This document shows, one piece after another, positions 1-8,098 of a stretch of DNA of 50,625 nt. The notes under the pieces are model-generated. The model ran no database searches and was not told the DNA's origin. It saw only the letters and a list, made by a program, of their open reading frames with translations. Source of the stretch: an uncultured beta proteobacterium (GTDB taxonomy: Bacteria; Pseudomonadota; Gammaproteobacteria; Burkholderiales; SG8-39); contig CAIYPG010000016.1 in the NCBI GenBank assembly GCA_903928055.1, positions 1 to 50,625 of the forward strand. Direction: 5' to 3'. The stretch's first letter is position 1. Each line of letters starts with the position of its first letter. Both the position numbers and the translations under genes were made by a program.

Positions 1-2
1 AT

Positions 3-65
3 GCATCGGCGAACCTGGGCGAAACCCAGCGCCTGATCTCGCTGTCGCTGAACCACACGTTCTAA
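3..65 (+). CDS. Outer-membrane porin, C-terminal fragment
   Basis: Only the last 20 codons and the stop (TAA, 63-65) are inside the window; the gene starts further left. The translated tail ends in LISLSLNHTF. Alternating hydrophobic residues and a terminal phenylalanine form the beta-signal by which the BAM complex recognises outer-membrane barrels, and this ending is typical of 16-stranded betaproteobacterial general porins. Porin identity is inferred from this tail only; another outer-membrane barrel protein would look similar. A strong terminator follows 43 bases downstream, so this is the end of its transcript. Confidence 0.6.
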   Translation, partial: ASANLGETQRLISLSLNHTF

Positions 66-107
66 TAGCAATATCTTGTCCGGAGCCTGGCTCCGGTGCA
101 ATTGAAG

Positions 108-135
108 CGGGCGTCTCCGGACGCCCGTTTTTTTT
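108..135 (+). terminator. Rho-independent terminator of the porin gene
   Basis: The stem CGGGCGTC (108-115) pairs with GACGCCCG (120-127) around a four-base loop and is followed by eight T (128-135). A second perfect hairpin just upstream (CCGGAGC, loop CTG, GCTCCGG, 80-96) may stabilise the mRNA 3' end. Confidence 0.9.
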
Positions 136-200
136 GCCTGTTCTGCTAAGCTTCTCCATGAGACTTCATCCCATCCGGGATTTGATGCGGAGACCTTCCT

Positions 201-827
201 TTGCATTCCCTTGACCAATTGATTGGTGCGTTTGACCATGGCCTGCGCACGCTGGCCGGCTTGCTCCATGAGCAGAGGCCTTCCCCCGCTGCTGAAGTGC
301 CGGATGCGCATCTGGATGCGCATGAAAAACGGGAAGCGGCTGCGCTGATGCGCGTCAATCATGCCGGGGAAATTTGTGCCCAAGCCCTGTATCAGGGGCA
401 GGCTTTGGCATCGGCAAATGGCGGACTCAAGCAGGCTCTGTCGCAGGCTGCTGTGGAAGAGTCTGACCATCTGGCCTGGAGTCAGTCCCGCATCGCCGAA
501 CTTGGGGGGCGGACCAGTCTGCTCAATCCGCTCTGGTACGCAGGGTCATTTGCCATAGGTTATGGCGCGGGAAAACTGGGCGACAGGATCAACCTGGGGT
601 TCCTTGCCGAGACGGAACGACAGGTCGAGCGCCATCTCGAGGGGCATCTTGATCGACTGTCGCCGCTTGATGAACGCACGCGTTCAGTGATCAATGCGAT
701 GGCGCGTGAGGAGGCAACACATGCCTCAATGGCGCGTTCCCTGGGAGGGGCGGAATTACCGCAACCGGTCAAGCTTGGGATGAAACTCGCTTCCCGCGTC
801 ATGACCGGGCTGTCTTATTGGGTATGA
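201..827 (+). CDS. coq7: 3-demethoxyubiquinol 3-hydroxylase (Coq7 family)
   Basis: This carboxylate-bridged di-iron monooxygenase performs the last ring hydroxylation in ubiquinone synthesis, acting at the inner membrane. The 208-residue product shows the family's metal ligands in order: Glu57 in HAGE, an ExxH pair in EESDH, a Glu in ETERQVERH, and a second ExxH in EEATH. The C-terminus (MTGLSYWV) is typical of bacterial Coq7. The start is TTG at 201, with GGAG at 189-192 at good spacing; an in-frame ATG only occurs later, inside the conserved region. The gene stands alone between the porin terminator and the convergent OsmC-like gene. Family assignment is secure; the enzyme name follows the family. 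Confidence 0.93.
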   Translation: MHSLDQLIGAFDHGLRTLAGLLHEQRPSPAAEVPDAHLDAHEKREAAALMRVNHAGEICAQALYQGQALASANGGLKQALSQAAVEESDHLAWSQSRIAELGGRTSLLNPLWYAGSFAIGYGAGKLGDRINLGFLAETERQVERHLEGHLDRLSPLDERTRSVINAMAREEATHASMARSLGGAELPQPVKLGMKLASRVMTGLSYWV

Positions 828-854
828 ATTCCCTGCGGCAAGCCTGGAGTCCCG

Positions 855-1274
855 CTATTCCTGAATGATTTCGTAGTCGTACGTGATGACCGCGGTTTTT
901 TCGAGCATCGCCGAGGCAGAGCAATACTTTGTATGCGACAGCTTGACCGCGCTGGCCACCAGGGTGGGCTTCACCTCCTTGCCACGCACAATGAAGTGCA
1001 TGTGAATCGCGGTAAAAACCTTCGGGTCAGTTTCGGCGCGGGTTGCGCTGAGGCGCACTTCGCAACCGCTGATCTGCTGGCCGCTTTTTCGCAGAATCAG
1101 CACCACATCAAAGGCCGTGCAGGCGCCGGTTCCGGCCAGTACGGTCTCCATGGGGCGGGGTGCGATATTCCGCCCGCCGGCTTCCGGGGCGCCGTCCATG
1201 ACCAGTACATGGCCGCTTTCCGTTTCTGCGACAAAACTCATGCCGCCTTCCATCCACTTTACGCTGCATTCCAT
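855..1274 (-). CDS. OsmC/YhfA-type peroxidase-like protein
   Basis: The 139-residue cytosolic protein has the OsmC fold with both conserved cysteines: one in GTGACTAFDV and one in HTKYCSASAML. In Ohr and OsmC these form the thiol pair that reduces organic hydroperoxides. Spacing and the motif METVLAGTGACTAFDVV resemble the YhfA branch, whose substrate is not established, so the call stops at the family. It is convergent with coq7 (27 bases between stops, no clear terminator). Its start is ATG at 1274, and upstream lies a long intergenic stretch with the small-RNA locus and the rplM promoter. A role in oxidative-stress defence is an inference. Confidence 0.85.
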   Translation of the reverse strand: MECSVKWMEGGMSFVAETESGHVLVMDGAPEAGGRNIAPRPMETVLAGTGACTAFDVVLILRKSGQQISGCEVRLSATRAETDPKVFTAIHMHFIVRGKEVKPTLVASAVKLSHTKYCSASAMLEKTAVITYDYEIIQE

Positions 1275-1412
1275 GGTGCCATCCGGGTGTGTTGATGATG
1301 CGTTGCGATATACGTTTTTTGAGGAGTGATATTACTAGGTAACCTGCTAATTATAAATAACATATACTGTGAAATATGATGCATTTTCGGAACGATTGAT
1401 TGGCGTGAGATA

Positions 1413-1441
1413 TTGCGACGCACAAAGTCTTATGTGATAAT
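1413..1441 (+). promoter_or_regulatory. Candidate sigma-70 promoter for the small RNA at 1447
   Basis: TTGCGA (1413-1418) and GATAAT (1436-1441) are separated by 17 bases, the optimal spacing. The predicted transcript start near 1447 gives an RNA of about 115 nt ending at the terminator T-run at 1563. No protein-coding frame follows. Confidence 0.45.
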
Positions 1442-1446
1442 TACTC

Positions 1447-1563
1447 CTTAGATACTGATCATGCCAATAAAGGCGAAATTACAGTATTCAACCGATTTTA
1501 TGTCTCCTCCACCCTCCTCCTTTGGTGGATTTAGCGCAACCCTCAGAGGCTGCGCTTTTTTTT
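1447..1563 (+). ncRNA. Candidate small RNA with an anti-Shine-Dalgarno loop (copy 1)
   Basis: This sits in the 391-base gap between the OsmC-like gene and rplM. Two hairpins lie three bases apart. Hairpin 1 has stem TCCACC (1508-1513) / GGTGGA (1524-1529) and the ten-base loop CTCCTCCTTT. Hairpin 2 has stem AGCGCA (1533-1538) / TGCGCT (1551-1556), a possible inner CCT/AGG pairing, and a run of eight T (1556-1563), making it a Rho-independent terminator. The loop contains CCTCCTTT, identical to the 3' end of 16S rRNA that pairs with Shine-Dalgarno sites. A second locus at 26128 has the same architecture and loop. Anti-SD small RNAs toxic in E. coli have been reported from Betaproteobacteria, and this pair resembles them; exact membership was not tested. 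The 5' end is inferred from the promoter. Confidence 0.65.
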
Positions 1564-1597
1564 GCCTGCCAATCCTGTACTGCCTTGGATTTCGGGT

Positions 1598-1626
1598 TTG
1601 ACACTACCCGACTTGTTCAATAAAAT
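1598..1626 (+). promoter_or_regulatory. Promoter of rplM-rpsI
   Basis: A perfect -35 TTGACA (1598-1603), a 17-base spacer and TAAAAT (1621-1626) lie 40 bases before the rplM start. The near-consensus sequence fits a strongly expressed ribosomal-protein operon. It begins 34 bases after the small-RNA terminator, so the two units are separate. Confidence 0.85.
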
Positions 1627-1665
1627 CACGCCCTTTCGCTACAACCTCGCTGTTCAGGAAACTCC

Positions 1666-2100
1666 ATGAAAACCTTCTCCGCCAAGCCGCACGAAGTCAA
1701 ACGCGACTGGTATGTCGTAGATGCTGCAGACAAGGTGCTGGGCCGCCTTGCCGCCGAAATTGCCAGCCGCCTTCGCGGCAAGCACAAGCCCGAGTTCACG
1801 CCGCACGTTGATACGGGTGATTTCGTGGTTGTTCTGAATGCCGCCAAGCTGCGCGTGACCGGCAACAAGGCTGACGACAAGAAATACTATCGCCACAGTG
1901 GTTACCCTGGCGGCATCAGCGAGACAACGTTCTCGAAGATGCAGGGACGTTTCCCGACGCGCGCTCTGGAACTGGCCGTGAAAGGCATGTTGCCCAAGGG
2001 ACCGCTGGGTTACGCGATGTTCAGGAAGCTCAAAGTCTACGCGCGTGACGATCATCCGCATGCGGCGCAGCAACCCAAGATTCTGGAGATGAAGTCATGA
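1666..2100 (+). CDS. rplM: 50S ribosomal protein L13
   Basis: L13 is an early-assembling large-subunit protein that binds 23S rRNA. The 144-residue product is full length (about 142 in E. coli) and shows the family's landmarks: WYVVDA near the start, [24 protein letters not shown] and [10 protein letters not shown]. The ATG at 1666 follows CAGGAA at ideal spacing. It overlaps rpsI by four bases (ATGA, 2097-2100), indicating translational coupling of the universal rplM-rpsI pair. In E. coli L13 can repress its own mRNA; nothing in the leader here was recognised that proves it. Confidence 0.99.
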   Translation: MKTFSAKPHEVKRDWYVVDAADKVLGRLAAEIASRLRGKHKPEFTPHVDTGDFVVVLNAAKLRVTGNKADDKKYYRHSGYPGGISETTFSKMQGRFPTRALELAVKGMLPKGPLGYAMFRKLKVYARDDHPHAAQQPKILEMKS

Positions 2101-2489
2101 TCGGCGATTACAACTACGGCACGGGTCGGCGCAAAAGCGCGGTTGCCCGGGTATTCATCAAGCCCGGCAAGGGTGCATTTGTCGTGAACGACAAGCCGGT
2201 GGACAAGTACTTCGGCCGCGAAACCGGCCGCATGGTCGTTCGTCAACCGCTGGTTCTCGTCGACAAGCTTGGTACTTTCGACGTCAAGGTCAATGTGCAT
2301 GGTGGCGGCGAGTTCGGTCAGGCGGGCGCGGTGCGCCATGGTCTTACGCGTGCGCTGATCGAATTTGATCCCGCGCTGAAGAGCATGCTCAGCAAGGCAG
2401 GCTTGGTTACCCGCGATGCGCGGGAGGTCGAGCGAAAGAAGGTTGGTCTTCACAAGGCGCGGCGGCGCAAGCAGTTCTCCAAACGCTGA
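2097..2489 (+). CDS. rpsI: 30S ribosomal protein S9
   Basis: S9 lies in the small-subunit head, and its C-terminal tail contacts P-site tRNA. The 130-residue product shows [13 protein letters not shown] at the start, [10 protein letters not shown] in the middle, and the basic tail ending RKQFSKR with the terminal Lys-Arg that reaches the decoding site. The start overlaps the rplM stop (ATGA). A strong terminator follows at 2515, closing the two-gene operon. Confidence 0.99.
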   Translation: MIGDYNYGTGRRKSAVARVFIKPGKGAFVVNDKPVDKYFGRETGRMVVRQPLVLVDKLGTFDVKVNVHGGGEFGQAGAVRHGLTRALIEFDPALKSMLSKAGLVTRDAREVERKKVGLHKARRRKQFSKR

Positions 2490-2514
2490 TCGCTCATCGC
2501 AGGGCGACATACGG

Positions 2515-2543
2515 AAAAGCCGCCTTCTTCAGGCGGCTTTTTT
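2515..2543 (+). terminator. Terminator of rplM-rpsI
   Basis: AAAAGCCGCCT (2515-2525) pairs with AGGCGGCTTTT (2531-2541) around loop TCTTC. The 3' arm merges into a six-T run (2538-2543). Confidence 0.93.
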
Positions 2544-2578
2544 GTCTGTACGACGCAATTCTGATTCGAGAGGCTTGA

Positions 2579-3637
2579 ATGAGCACCATCAGGCAGCGCA
2601 TCAAGGTGGGAATCGTCGGCGGGACCGGCTATACCGGTGTCGAGTTGTTGAGAATACTGTGCCAGCACCCGAATGCGGAACTGGTTGCGGTGACCTCGCG
2701 TCAGGAAGCCGGGCTGCCAGTGGACAAGATGTTCCCCAGCCTGCGTGGACATGTGTCTCTGGCTTTCAGCGACCCGGAGAAATCAAATCTTTCCGAGTGC
2801 GATGTCGTTTTTTTCGCCACGCCCAACGCCGTGGCGATGTCCCAGGCTGCGGCACTGGTGAAGCAGGGCGTGCGTGTCATCGACCTGTCCGCGGATTTTC
2901 GCATTCGGGATGTTGCCGAATGGGAGCAGTGGTACAAGGCCAAGCATGCCGCCCCGGAACTGGTGGCAGAGGCGGTATATGGTCTGCCCGAGCTAAATCG
3001 CAAACTGATTCGCACCGCGCGTATTGTCGCCAACCCGGGCTGCTATCCGACAGCGGTACAGTTGGGATTGATGCCGCTGGTTGAGTCCGGTGCGGTCGAT
3101 CCGGATCACTTGATTGCCGACGCAAAATCGGGCGTGAGTGGCGCTGGGCGAAAGGCCGAGGTGCACACCTTGTTCTCCGAGGCGGCCGACAATTTTTCCG
3201 CATATGGCGTTGCCGGCCATCGTCACTGGCCGGAGATCCGTCAGGGACTGGCGCAGATGGCCGGGCATGAGGTGGGCCTGATTTTCATTCCCCACCTCAC
3301 GCCGATGATTCGTGGCATACACGCCACTCTCTACGCGCGCGTCAGCCGTGAAGCCGACTTTCAGAGACTGTTTGAAGAGCGCTATCGCGACGAACCGTTT
3401 GTCGATGTCATGCCGCCTGGCAGCCAGCCCGACACGCGCTCCGTGCGCGCCGCGAATCTGTGTCGCATCGCCGTGCACAGGCCGCGTGAGAAAGCCGGCC
3501 CGGGAGATACCCTTGTGGTGCTGTCGGTCATCGACAATCTGGTGAAGGGTGCTGCAGGGCAGGCCGTGCAGAACATGAACATCATGTTTGACCTGCCCGA
3601 GTCGGCCGGGCTGACGCACGTCCCGGTCGTTCCCTAG
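2579..3637 (+). CDS. argC: N-acetyl-gamma-glutamyl-phosphate reductase
   Basis: ArgC makes N-acetylglutamate semialdehyde from N-acetylglutamyl phosphate with NADPH, the third step of arginine synthesis. The 352-residue product has the N-terminal nucleotide-binding loop [16 protein letters not shown] and the active-site motif ANPGCYPTA with the thioester-forming cysteine at about residue 155. A conserved histidine follows in GHRHWPEI, and a substrate-site segment in [11 protein letters not shown] at 2579 is preceded by GAGAGG. It follows the rpsI terminator and is only 23 bases before the next gene, so it probably heads the unit argC - coiled-coil protein - bactofilin. No clear promoter was seen in the 35 bases after the terminator. 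Confidence 0.97.
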   Translation: MSTIRQRIKVGIVGGTGYTGVELLRILCQHPNAELVAVTSRQEAGLPVDKMFPSLRGHVSLAFSDPEKSNLSECDVVFFATPNAVAMSQAAALVKQGVRVIDLSADFRIRDVAEWEQWYKAKHAAPELVAEAVYGLPELNRKLIRTARIVANPGCYPTAVQLGLMPLVESGAVDPDHLIADAKSGVSGAGRKAEVHTLFSEAADNFSAYGVAGHRHWPEIRQGLAQMAGHEVGLIFIPHLTPMIRGIHATLYARVSREADFQRLFEERYRDEPFVDVMPPGSQPDTRSVRAANLCRIAVHRPREKAGPGDTLVVLSVIDNLVKGAAGQAVQNMNIMFDLPESAGLTHVPVVP

Positions 3638-3660
3638 GGGAGCTGATTGCGCGAATCATC

Positions 3661-4410
3661 ATGGCAGGCCTGATCAAGCGCATTCGCAGGCGCTTCGGCA
3701 TATCGGCGCCGCGGATGACGGTGCGCACGCACCTGGCGTGGTATTGGCGGTGGCTGGGCCTCATCCTTATCAGCGGGTTGTCCCTGGCGCTGGCGGCGTG
3801 GATGTATGACGCCGGGCGGCGCTTTGCGGGATTCGACAGCAGTGAGACCCAGGAAGAGCTTGTGCAACTGCGGGCCACGGTCAAAAAGATGGAGGAAGAC
3901 ACTTCACAACTGCGTGGTTTGGCCGATGCTGCCGATGCACGCGTCAAGATCGAGCAAAGTGCGCAGGCCCAGCTTGCGACGCAGGTCAAGCAGCTCGAAG
4001 ATGAGAACACCCGTCTGAAGGAAGACCTCGCGTTCTTTGAGGGACTGATTCCGAACGGCCGGCGCGACGAGCGCGTATCCATATACCGGTTCACGGTCCA
4101 GGCCGGGGCAATGCCCGGCGAATACCGTTACCGCCTGCTGGTGCTGCAGGGCGGGCGGCGTGATCGCGAATTCAGCGGCTCGATGCAGTTTTCAGCCGAC
4201 CTGCAGGACAAGGGGCGCAATGCTATGATTCCTCTGACAGGTGATGGCATATCCGAGAGCGGTGTCAGAGCCCTGAACTTCAAGTTTTTTCAGCGGGTGG
4301 AAGGAGTGTTCCGGACCGCCCCATCGTCCAGGCTGCGCGCGGTACAGGTGAGGATTTTCGAAAACGGCAGCAACGAGACGCGTGCCACTGAAAGCGTCAA
4401 CCTGCCCTAG
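3661..4410 (+). CDS. Membrane-anchored coiled-coil protein (DUF6776-like)
   Basis: The 249-residue protein has a basic cytosolic N-terminus rich in Arg and Lys, one membrane helix (about residues 31-50, WLGLILISGLSLALAAW), and a coiled coil of heptads at about residues 60-125 (for example LVQLRATVKKMEED and QLEDENTRLKEDL). A C-terminal beta-rich domain with YRYRLLVLQGG follows. The layout matches the DUF6776 family that neighbours bactofilin genes in betaproteobacteria; the family name is from memory and not searched. No enzymatic motif is visible. Spacing to argC (23 bases) and bactofilin (34 bases) implies co-transcription. A structural role in the cell envelope, perhaps working with bactofilin, is an inference. 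Confidence 0.75.
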   Translation: MAGLIKRIRRRFGISAPRMTVRTHLAWYWRWLGLILISGLSLALAAWMYDAGRRFAGFDSSETQEELVQLRATVKKMEEDTSQLRGLADAADARVKIEQSAQAQLATQVKQLEDENTRLKEDLAFFEGLIPNGRRDERVSIYRFTVQAGAMPGEYRYRLLVLQGGRRDREFSGSMQFSADLQDKGRNAMIPLTGDGISESGVRALNFKFFQRVEGVFRTAPSSRLRAVQVRIFENGSNETRATESVNLP

Positions 4411-4444
4411 TCGCAACCAGCAACCGAATTTCTGGGGATACGTC

Positions 4445-4855
4445 ATGTTTCGCAAACAACCGAACAAGCCGCAGAGCCGCATCGACAGCCTGATCGGGGC
4501 TGGCACCAAGATTGAGGGCAACGTCAGTTTCACCGGTGGATTGCGCGTGGACGGCGGAATCATCGGCAATGTCACTGCAGTGGCCGCGCAGGCATCGACG
4601 CTGGTGGTGAGTGAGCAGGCCCGGATCGATGGCGAGATTCACGTTTCCCATCTGGTGGTCAACGGCACCATTAATGGTCCGGTGTATGCCACGGAATTCC
4701 TCGAATTGCAGGCCAAGTCACGCGTGATCGGTGATGTCCATTACAACACCCTGGAAATGCAGCTCGGTGCCATTGTCGAGGGGCGCCTCGTGCACCGTTC
4801 CAGCGAGGCCAAGCCGGTCGAACTGAAGATTGCGGCGAGCAAGCCGGCGGGCTAA
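4445..4855 (+). CDS. Bactofilin family cytoskeletal protein
   Basis: Bactofilins polymerise without nucleotide into filaments that localise cell-wall enzymes. The 136-residue product has a short disordered N-terminus (FRKQPNKPQSR), the typical entry SLIGAGTKIEGNVSFTGGLRVDG, and repeated short beta-strands with Gly turns (GNVTAV, GEIHVSHLVV, GTINGPVYA, GDVHY) forming a right-handed beta-helix, then a short polar tail. A longer frame opens upstream, but ATG at 4445 with GGGGATA before it puts the start just before the conserved part. It is probably co-transcribed with the preceding coiled-coil membrane protein. Confidence 0.93.
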   Translation: MFRKQPNKPQSRIDSLIGAGTKIEGNVSFTGGLRVDGGIIGNVTAVAAQASTLVVSEQARIDGEIHVSHLVVNGTINGPVYATEFLELQAKSRVIGDVHYNTLEMQLGAIVEGRLVHRSSEAKPVELKIAASKPAG

Positions 4856-4972
4856 AGCGCTTTGGGAACCATGTTCCCGGTTCCGGTTCCAATCTCTTGC
4901 GTTGTCGGTGGAATACCCCAATATTGCTTAAAGGCCCTTCATTTTGAAGGGGAATTCCGGTTGGCTAACGCA

Positions 4973-5001
4973 TTGACCCCACCTTGCGCCGGCCGGATAA
5001 T
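4973..5001 (+). promoter_or_regulatory. Promoter of erpA
   Basis: TTGACC (4973-4978), a 17-base spacer and GATAAT (4996-5001) predict transcription from about 5008. The promoter overlaps the upstream in-frame start codon at 4984, which rules that start out for this transcript and supports translation from 5029. Confidence 0.7.
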
Positions 5002-5028
5002 GGCGCCATACGCTCCCAGGAGATGGAA

Positions 5029-5379
5029 ATGAATGCTGTTACAGACATGCCGGTGCCGCTGGTTTTTTCCGACAGCGCGGCGAACAAGGTCAAAGAACTG
5101 ATTGACGAGGAAGGCAACACCGAACTCAAGCTGAGGGTGTTCGTCAGCGGCGGCGGTTGCTCCGGCTTTCAATACGGATTCACCTTTGATGAAACGCAAA
5201 ATGAAGACGATACCGTGATGGAAAAGAATGGCGTGCAGTTGCTGATCGACGCCATGAGCTTCCAGTACCTGACCGGTGCGGAGATCGATTACACCGAAGG
5301 GCTTGAAGGCGCGCAGTTCGTGATCAAGAATCCGAATGCGACCAGCACCTGCGGCTGCGGCTCATCGTTCTCGGTCTAG
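5029..5379 (+). CDS. erpA: Iron-sulfur cluster insertion protein ErpA
   Basis: ErpA is an A-type carrier that hands Fe-S clusters to apo-enzymes, including those of isoprenoid synthesis. The 116-residue product has the three conserved cysteines: Cys44 in [12 protein letters not shown], and Cys108 and Cys110 in the C-terminal [10 protein letters not shown]. The start chosen is ATG 5029, with AGGAG at 5018-5022 six bases away; ATG 5023 lies too close to that site, and an earlier frame opening falls within the promoter. The name erpA rather than iscA or sufA rests on the stand-alone position in the rplM-to-tyrS neighbourhood and on sequence feel. It ends at a bidirectional terminator shared with anmK. 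Confidence 0.93.
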   Translation: MNAVTDMPVPLVFSDSAANKVKELIDEEGNTELKLRVFVSGGGCSGFQYGFTFDETQNEDDTVMEKNGVQLLIDAMSFQYLTGAEIDYTEGLEGAQFVIKNPNATSTCGCGSSFSV

Positions 5380-5422
5380 GCGATCTCTTCACAGTCCCCG
5401 TTCTTCTCGGGGAGCTGAAGCA

Positions 5423-5455
5423 AAAACGGAGGCTGATGCCTCCGTTTTGTTTTTG
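5423..5455. terminator. Bidirectional terminator between erpA and anmK
   Basis: AAAACGGAGGC (5423-5433) and GCCTCCGTTTT (5438-5448) form a perfect stem with loop TGAT. It has T-runs on the plus side and a matching A-run for the minus strand. A smaller hairpin (CCCCG / CGGGG, about 5396-5412) precedes it on the erpA side. Confidence 0.88.
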
Positions 5456-5473
5456 TGTTTTCCCGGCAGCAGA

Positions 5474-6586
5474 TCACGCTGTGTAGATGGCACCCAACAC
5501 GCGGGGTCCTTTTGCACCGGTGACCGCAGGAAGATTCCCGGGTTGCCCATTCATGCCTGCACGTGCAAGCCAGGCGAACGCCACAGCCTCAACCCAGTCC
5601 GGATGAAGTCCCAGAGCGTCTGTTGTTGCGAGCGGCAGCCCTTTCAGGGCCGAGGCCAGGCGGGCCATCAGATCGGTATTGTGCGCGCCCCCACCGCAGA
5701 CAAATACCTGCGTGCTTCCAGGGCACCAGCGTGCAATCGCATCCGCTATGGAGTGCGCAGTCAGGGCGGCGAGCGTGGCCTGCACGTCCTGCGGCCGATA
5801 TTGCTCCAGTTTGTATGCTGCCAGCCATGCCATGTTGAAATGGTCGCGCCCCGTGCTCTTGGGCGGCGTTGCCGTGAAATAGGGGTCGGCCAGAAAGGCG
5901 TTGAGCAAGGCCTGAGTCACTGCACCTGAAGCCGCATACGCACCGCCGGCATCGTGCGCCGTACCCAGATGTTTTCCGGCCCAGGCATCCAGCAGCAGAT
6001 TGCCCGGCCCGGTATCGAAACCCAGAACCGGCATGGTTGCGTCGGCCGGGAGCAGGGTGACGTTGGCAATGCCGCCTATATTGAGGATGACGCGGGTCTG
6101 CGTTGCATGACGAAACGCAGCAGCGTGGAATGCGGGTACCAGCGGGGCGCCCTGGCCGCCCGCGGCAATATCGCGGCTGCGGAAATCAGCCACCACGGCA
6201 ATGCCGGTCCGTTCCGCCAGCAGCGCAGGATTGTTGAGTTGCAGGGTGTAGCCCTCGGCAGGAACATGCCGCACGGTTTGTCCGTGGCAGCCGATTGCCG
6301 CAACGGATGAGGGTTTCACGCCCGCATCCTGGAGCAGGGCCAGTGTGGTTTGCGCATAAATTTCCGCGAGACGGACGGAGGCGTGCGCAGACCGTTGCAA
6401 CTCGGCGTGGCCGGGCACATGCAGGGTCAGCAATTCGGCGCGCAGTGTCTCGGGGAAGGGCGCGTAGCGCCTGGCTACGAGTGTTGGCGATGCTTCGGGA
6501 TTGCCCTGCGGAAAATCAACCAGTGCGGCATCGACTCCGTCGAGGCTGGTGCCTGACATCAGGCCGATATAAAGGGATTTGACCAA
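5474..6586 (-). CDS. anmK: Anhydro-N-acetylmuramic acid kinase
   Basis: AnmK opens and phosphorylates anhydro-MurNAc from recycled peptidoglycan to give MurNAc-6-phosphate. The 370-residue product is of normal length and begins with the family motif IGLMSGTSLDGVDAALVDF. It also has GCHGQTVRH, LNIGGIANVT, the phosphate-loop FDTGPGN, and FVCGGGAHN near the C-terminus, as in the ASKHA kinase fold. It is 66 bases downstream of the M23 peptidase gene on the same strand, so a cell-wall hydrolase and a recycling kinase may share a transcript. Confidence 0.96.
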   Translation of the reverse strand: MVKSLYIGLMSGTSLDGVDAALVDFPQGNPEASPTLVARRYAPFPETLRAELLTLHVPGHAELQRSAHASVRLAEIYAQTTLALLQDAGVKPSSVAAIGCHGQTVRHVPAEGYTLQLNNPALLAERTGIAVVADFRSRDIAAGGQGAPLVPAFHAAAFRHATQTRVILNIGGIANVTLLPADATMPVLGFDTGPGNLLLDAWAGKHLGTAHDAGGAYAASGAVTQALLNAFLADPYFTATPPKSTGRDHFNMAWLAAYKLEQYRPQDVQATLAALTAHSIADAIARWCPGSTQVFVCGGGAHNTDLMARLASALKGLPLATTDALGLHPDWVEAVAFAWLARAGMNGQPGNLPAVTGAKGPRVLGAIYTA

Positions 6587-6652
6587 GCGGGATCTGGCCC
6601 AAGCCGGATTCAGTCCGGCGATTAGCCGAGCCTGGAATCCGGCTGTTCGAAA

Positions 6653-7972
6653 TTACTCAAGCAACGCGAGGTTGGTCTCACGCAGCAGGTCGAGTTGTCC
6701 GGCCAGACCGGCAGTCGCGGTCTTGAAGGCGCCAAGACGTCCCGGGCCGATTGGCTCGGCCGTCGGCAGTGCCAGCGTCAGCGGATTGCGGAATTCGTTG
6801 TGCACGCGGAATTCGTAGTGCAGGTGCGGGCCGGTGGCCCAGCCGGTCTGGCCGACATAACCGATGATCTCGCTTTGCCCGACGCGCATGCCTGGACGCA
6901 GGCCCTTGGCGAACGCGCTGAGATGCGCATACCAGGTCGTCATGCCGCCGCTGTGCTTGAGGACGATGACGTTGCCATAGCCGCCTTGTTTGCCGGCAAA
7001 CTCCACAACGCCATCCCCGGTGGCGCGTACATGCGTGCCGGTGGGCGCGCCGTAGTCGACACCAGTGTGTTTGCGCCACTGCTGAAGGATGGGATGGAAG
7101 CGATTGGAAAAGCCGGAGGTGACACGCGAGAATTCCAGCGGCGAGCGCAGGAAGGCCTTGCGCAGGCTTTTGCCATCCGGCGTGTAGTACCCCCCCTTGC
7201 TTCCGGCATCCTGGAACCATACTGCGCGGAACACGCGTTGTTGATTGACGAACTCCGCAGCCAGCAGCCGCCCCGGGCGCACCGGGCGGCCCTGGTAGGA
7301 CAGCATTTCGTAGACCACGGTGAAGTGATCGCCCTTGCGCAGGTCGCGGTGGAAGTCGACATCGCCGGAGAAGACGTCGGCGAGTTGCGTGGCAACACTG
7401 TCCGGGATTCCCGCGCTGTCCGTCGCGGAAAACAGCGAAGAGCGGATGTCGCCGGACTTCATTGCGGTGTCGGTCGAGAATGCTGCCGCACCCTCCTGCG
7501 TCTTGAAACTCTCGCCTTGGGGCTGGATGCTGACCAAACGGTCGTCGGCATTCAGGAACCACAGGCCCAGCAGATCGCCGTCCTCGGATGTTTTGGCCTG
7601 AACGGTCGTACCGGGGCGCAATGCACGCAGGGGTGCACTGACTTGGGGCAATGCCAGCAGGCGCCGGGTCTCGGTTTCGTCGACGCCGATCCGGTCGAGC
7701 AGGCTGGAAATCGTATCGCCGCGCTGGAAGCGGTCTTCATGCATGAATGCCGATTCTGCCTGTCCGCCAGGGATGCTCTCCACCTTGGGGCTGAGCAATT
7801 GCTCGATCGGGGTCGTTGTCAGCGGCAGTGGTGCATCAGGTACGGTACCGAACGCAGCAACCACGGCAAACAGTGAGGCGATCACAGCACCGCCGGTCAG
7901 TATGGCGATGCGCTGCCCCCGCCCGGTGGAGATTGATTGCGCTACAATCGGCATCAGCTTGTTTTGGTTCAT
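6653..7972 (-). CDS. Membrane-anchored M23 peptidoglycan endopeptidase (MepM-like)
   Basis: The 439-residue protein has an N-terminal membrane segment (about residues 21-42, RIAILTGGAVIASLFAVVAAF) and a LysM/OapA-like module (RFQRGDTISSLLDRIGVDE) for glycan binding. A C-terminal M23 metallopeptidase domain carries the zinc ligands in HTGVDYGAPTG and HLHYEFR and the catalytic-region sequence WYAHLSAF. M23 enzymes of this layout (MepM/YebA) cleave meso-DAP-D-Ala crosslinks to let new strands in. It is divergent from tyrS (126 bases between starts). The conserved order anmK-M23-tyrS is usual in this lineage. Confidence 0.92.
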   Translation of the reverse strand: MNQNKLMPIVAQSISTGRGQRIAILTGGAVIASLFAVVAAFGTVPDAPLPLTTTPIEQLLSPKVESIPGGQAESAFMHEDRFQRGDTISSLLDRIGVDETETRRLLALPQVSAPLRALRPGTTVQAKTSEDGDLLGLWFLNADDRLVSIQPQGESFKTQEGAAAFSTDTAMKSGDIRSSLFSATDSAGIPDSVATQLADVFSGDVDFHRDLRKGDHFTVVYEMLSYQGRPVRPGRLLAAEFVNQQRVFRAVWFQDAGSKGGYYTPDGKSLRKAFLRSPLEFSRVTSGFSNRFHPILQQWRKHTGVDYGAPTGTHVRATGDGVVEFAGKQGGYGNVIVLKHSGGMTTWYAHLSAFAKGLRPGMRVGQSEIIGYVGQTGWATGPHLHYEFRVHNEFRNPLTLALPTAEPIGPGRLGAFKTATAGLAGQLDLLRETNLALLE

Positions 7973-8098
7973 GTTCTATCGCTGCAGGAAAGAGTACGGA
8001 GTGTAGCAAAAACGGGGCCCGAGCAACGAACCTGACAAAGATAAGCCGCAGCGACCGTTGAAGTTCCGAAATTCCCTCCCCCAACGCCCCTCAAAGAC

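Noticed and set aside
4863..4950. Hairpins GGGAAC/GTTCCC and CCCTTC/GAAGGG after bactofilin as terminators
   Set aside because: Neither is followed by a T-run; too weak to call.
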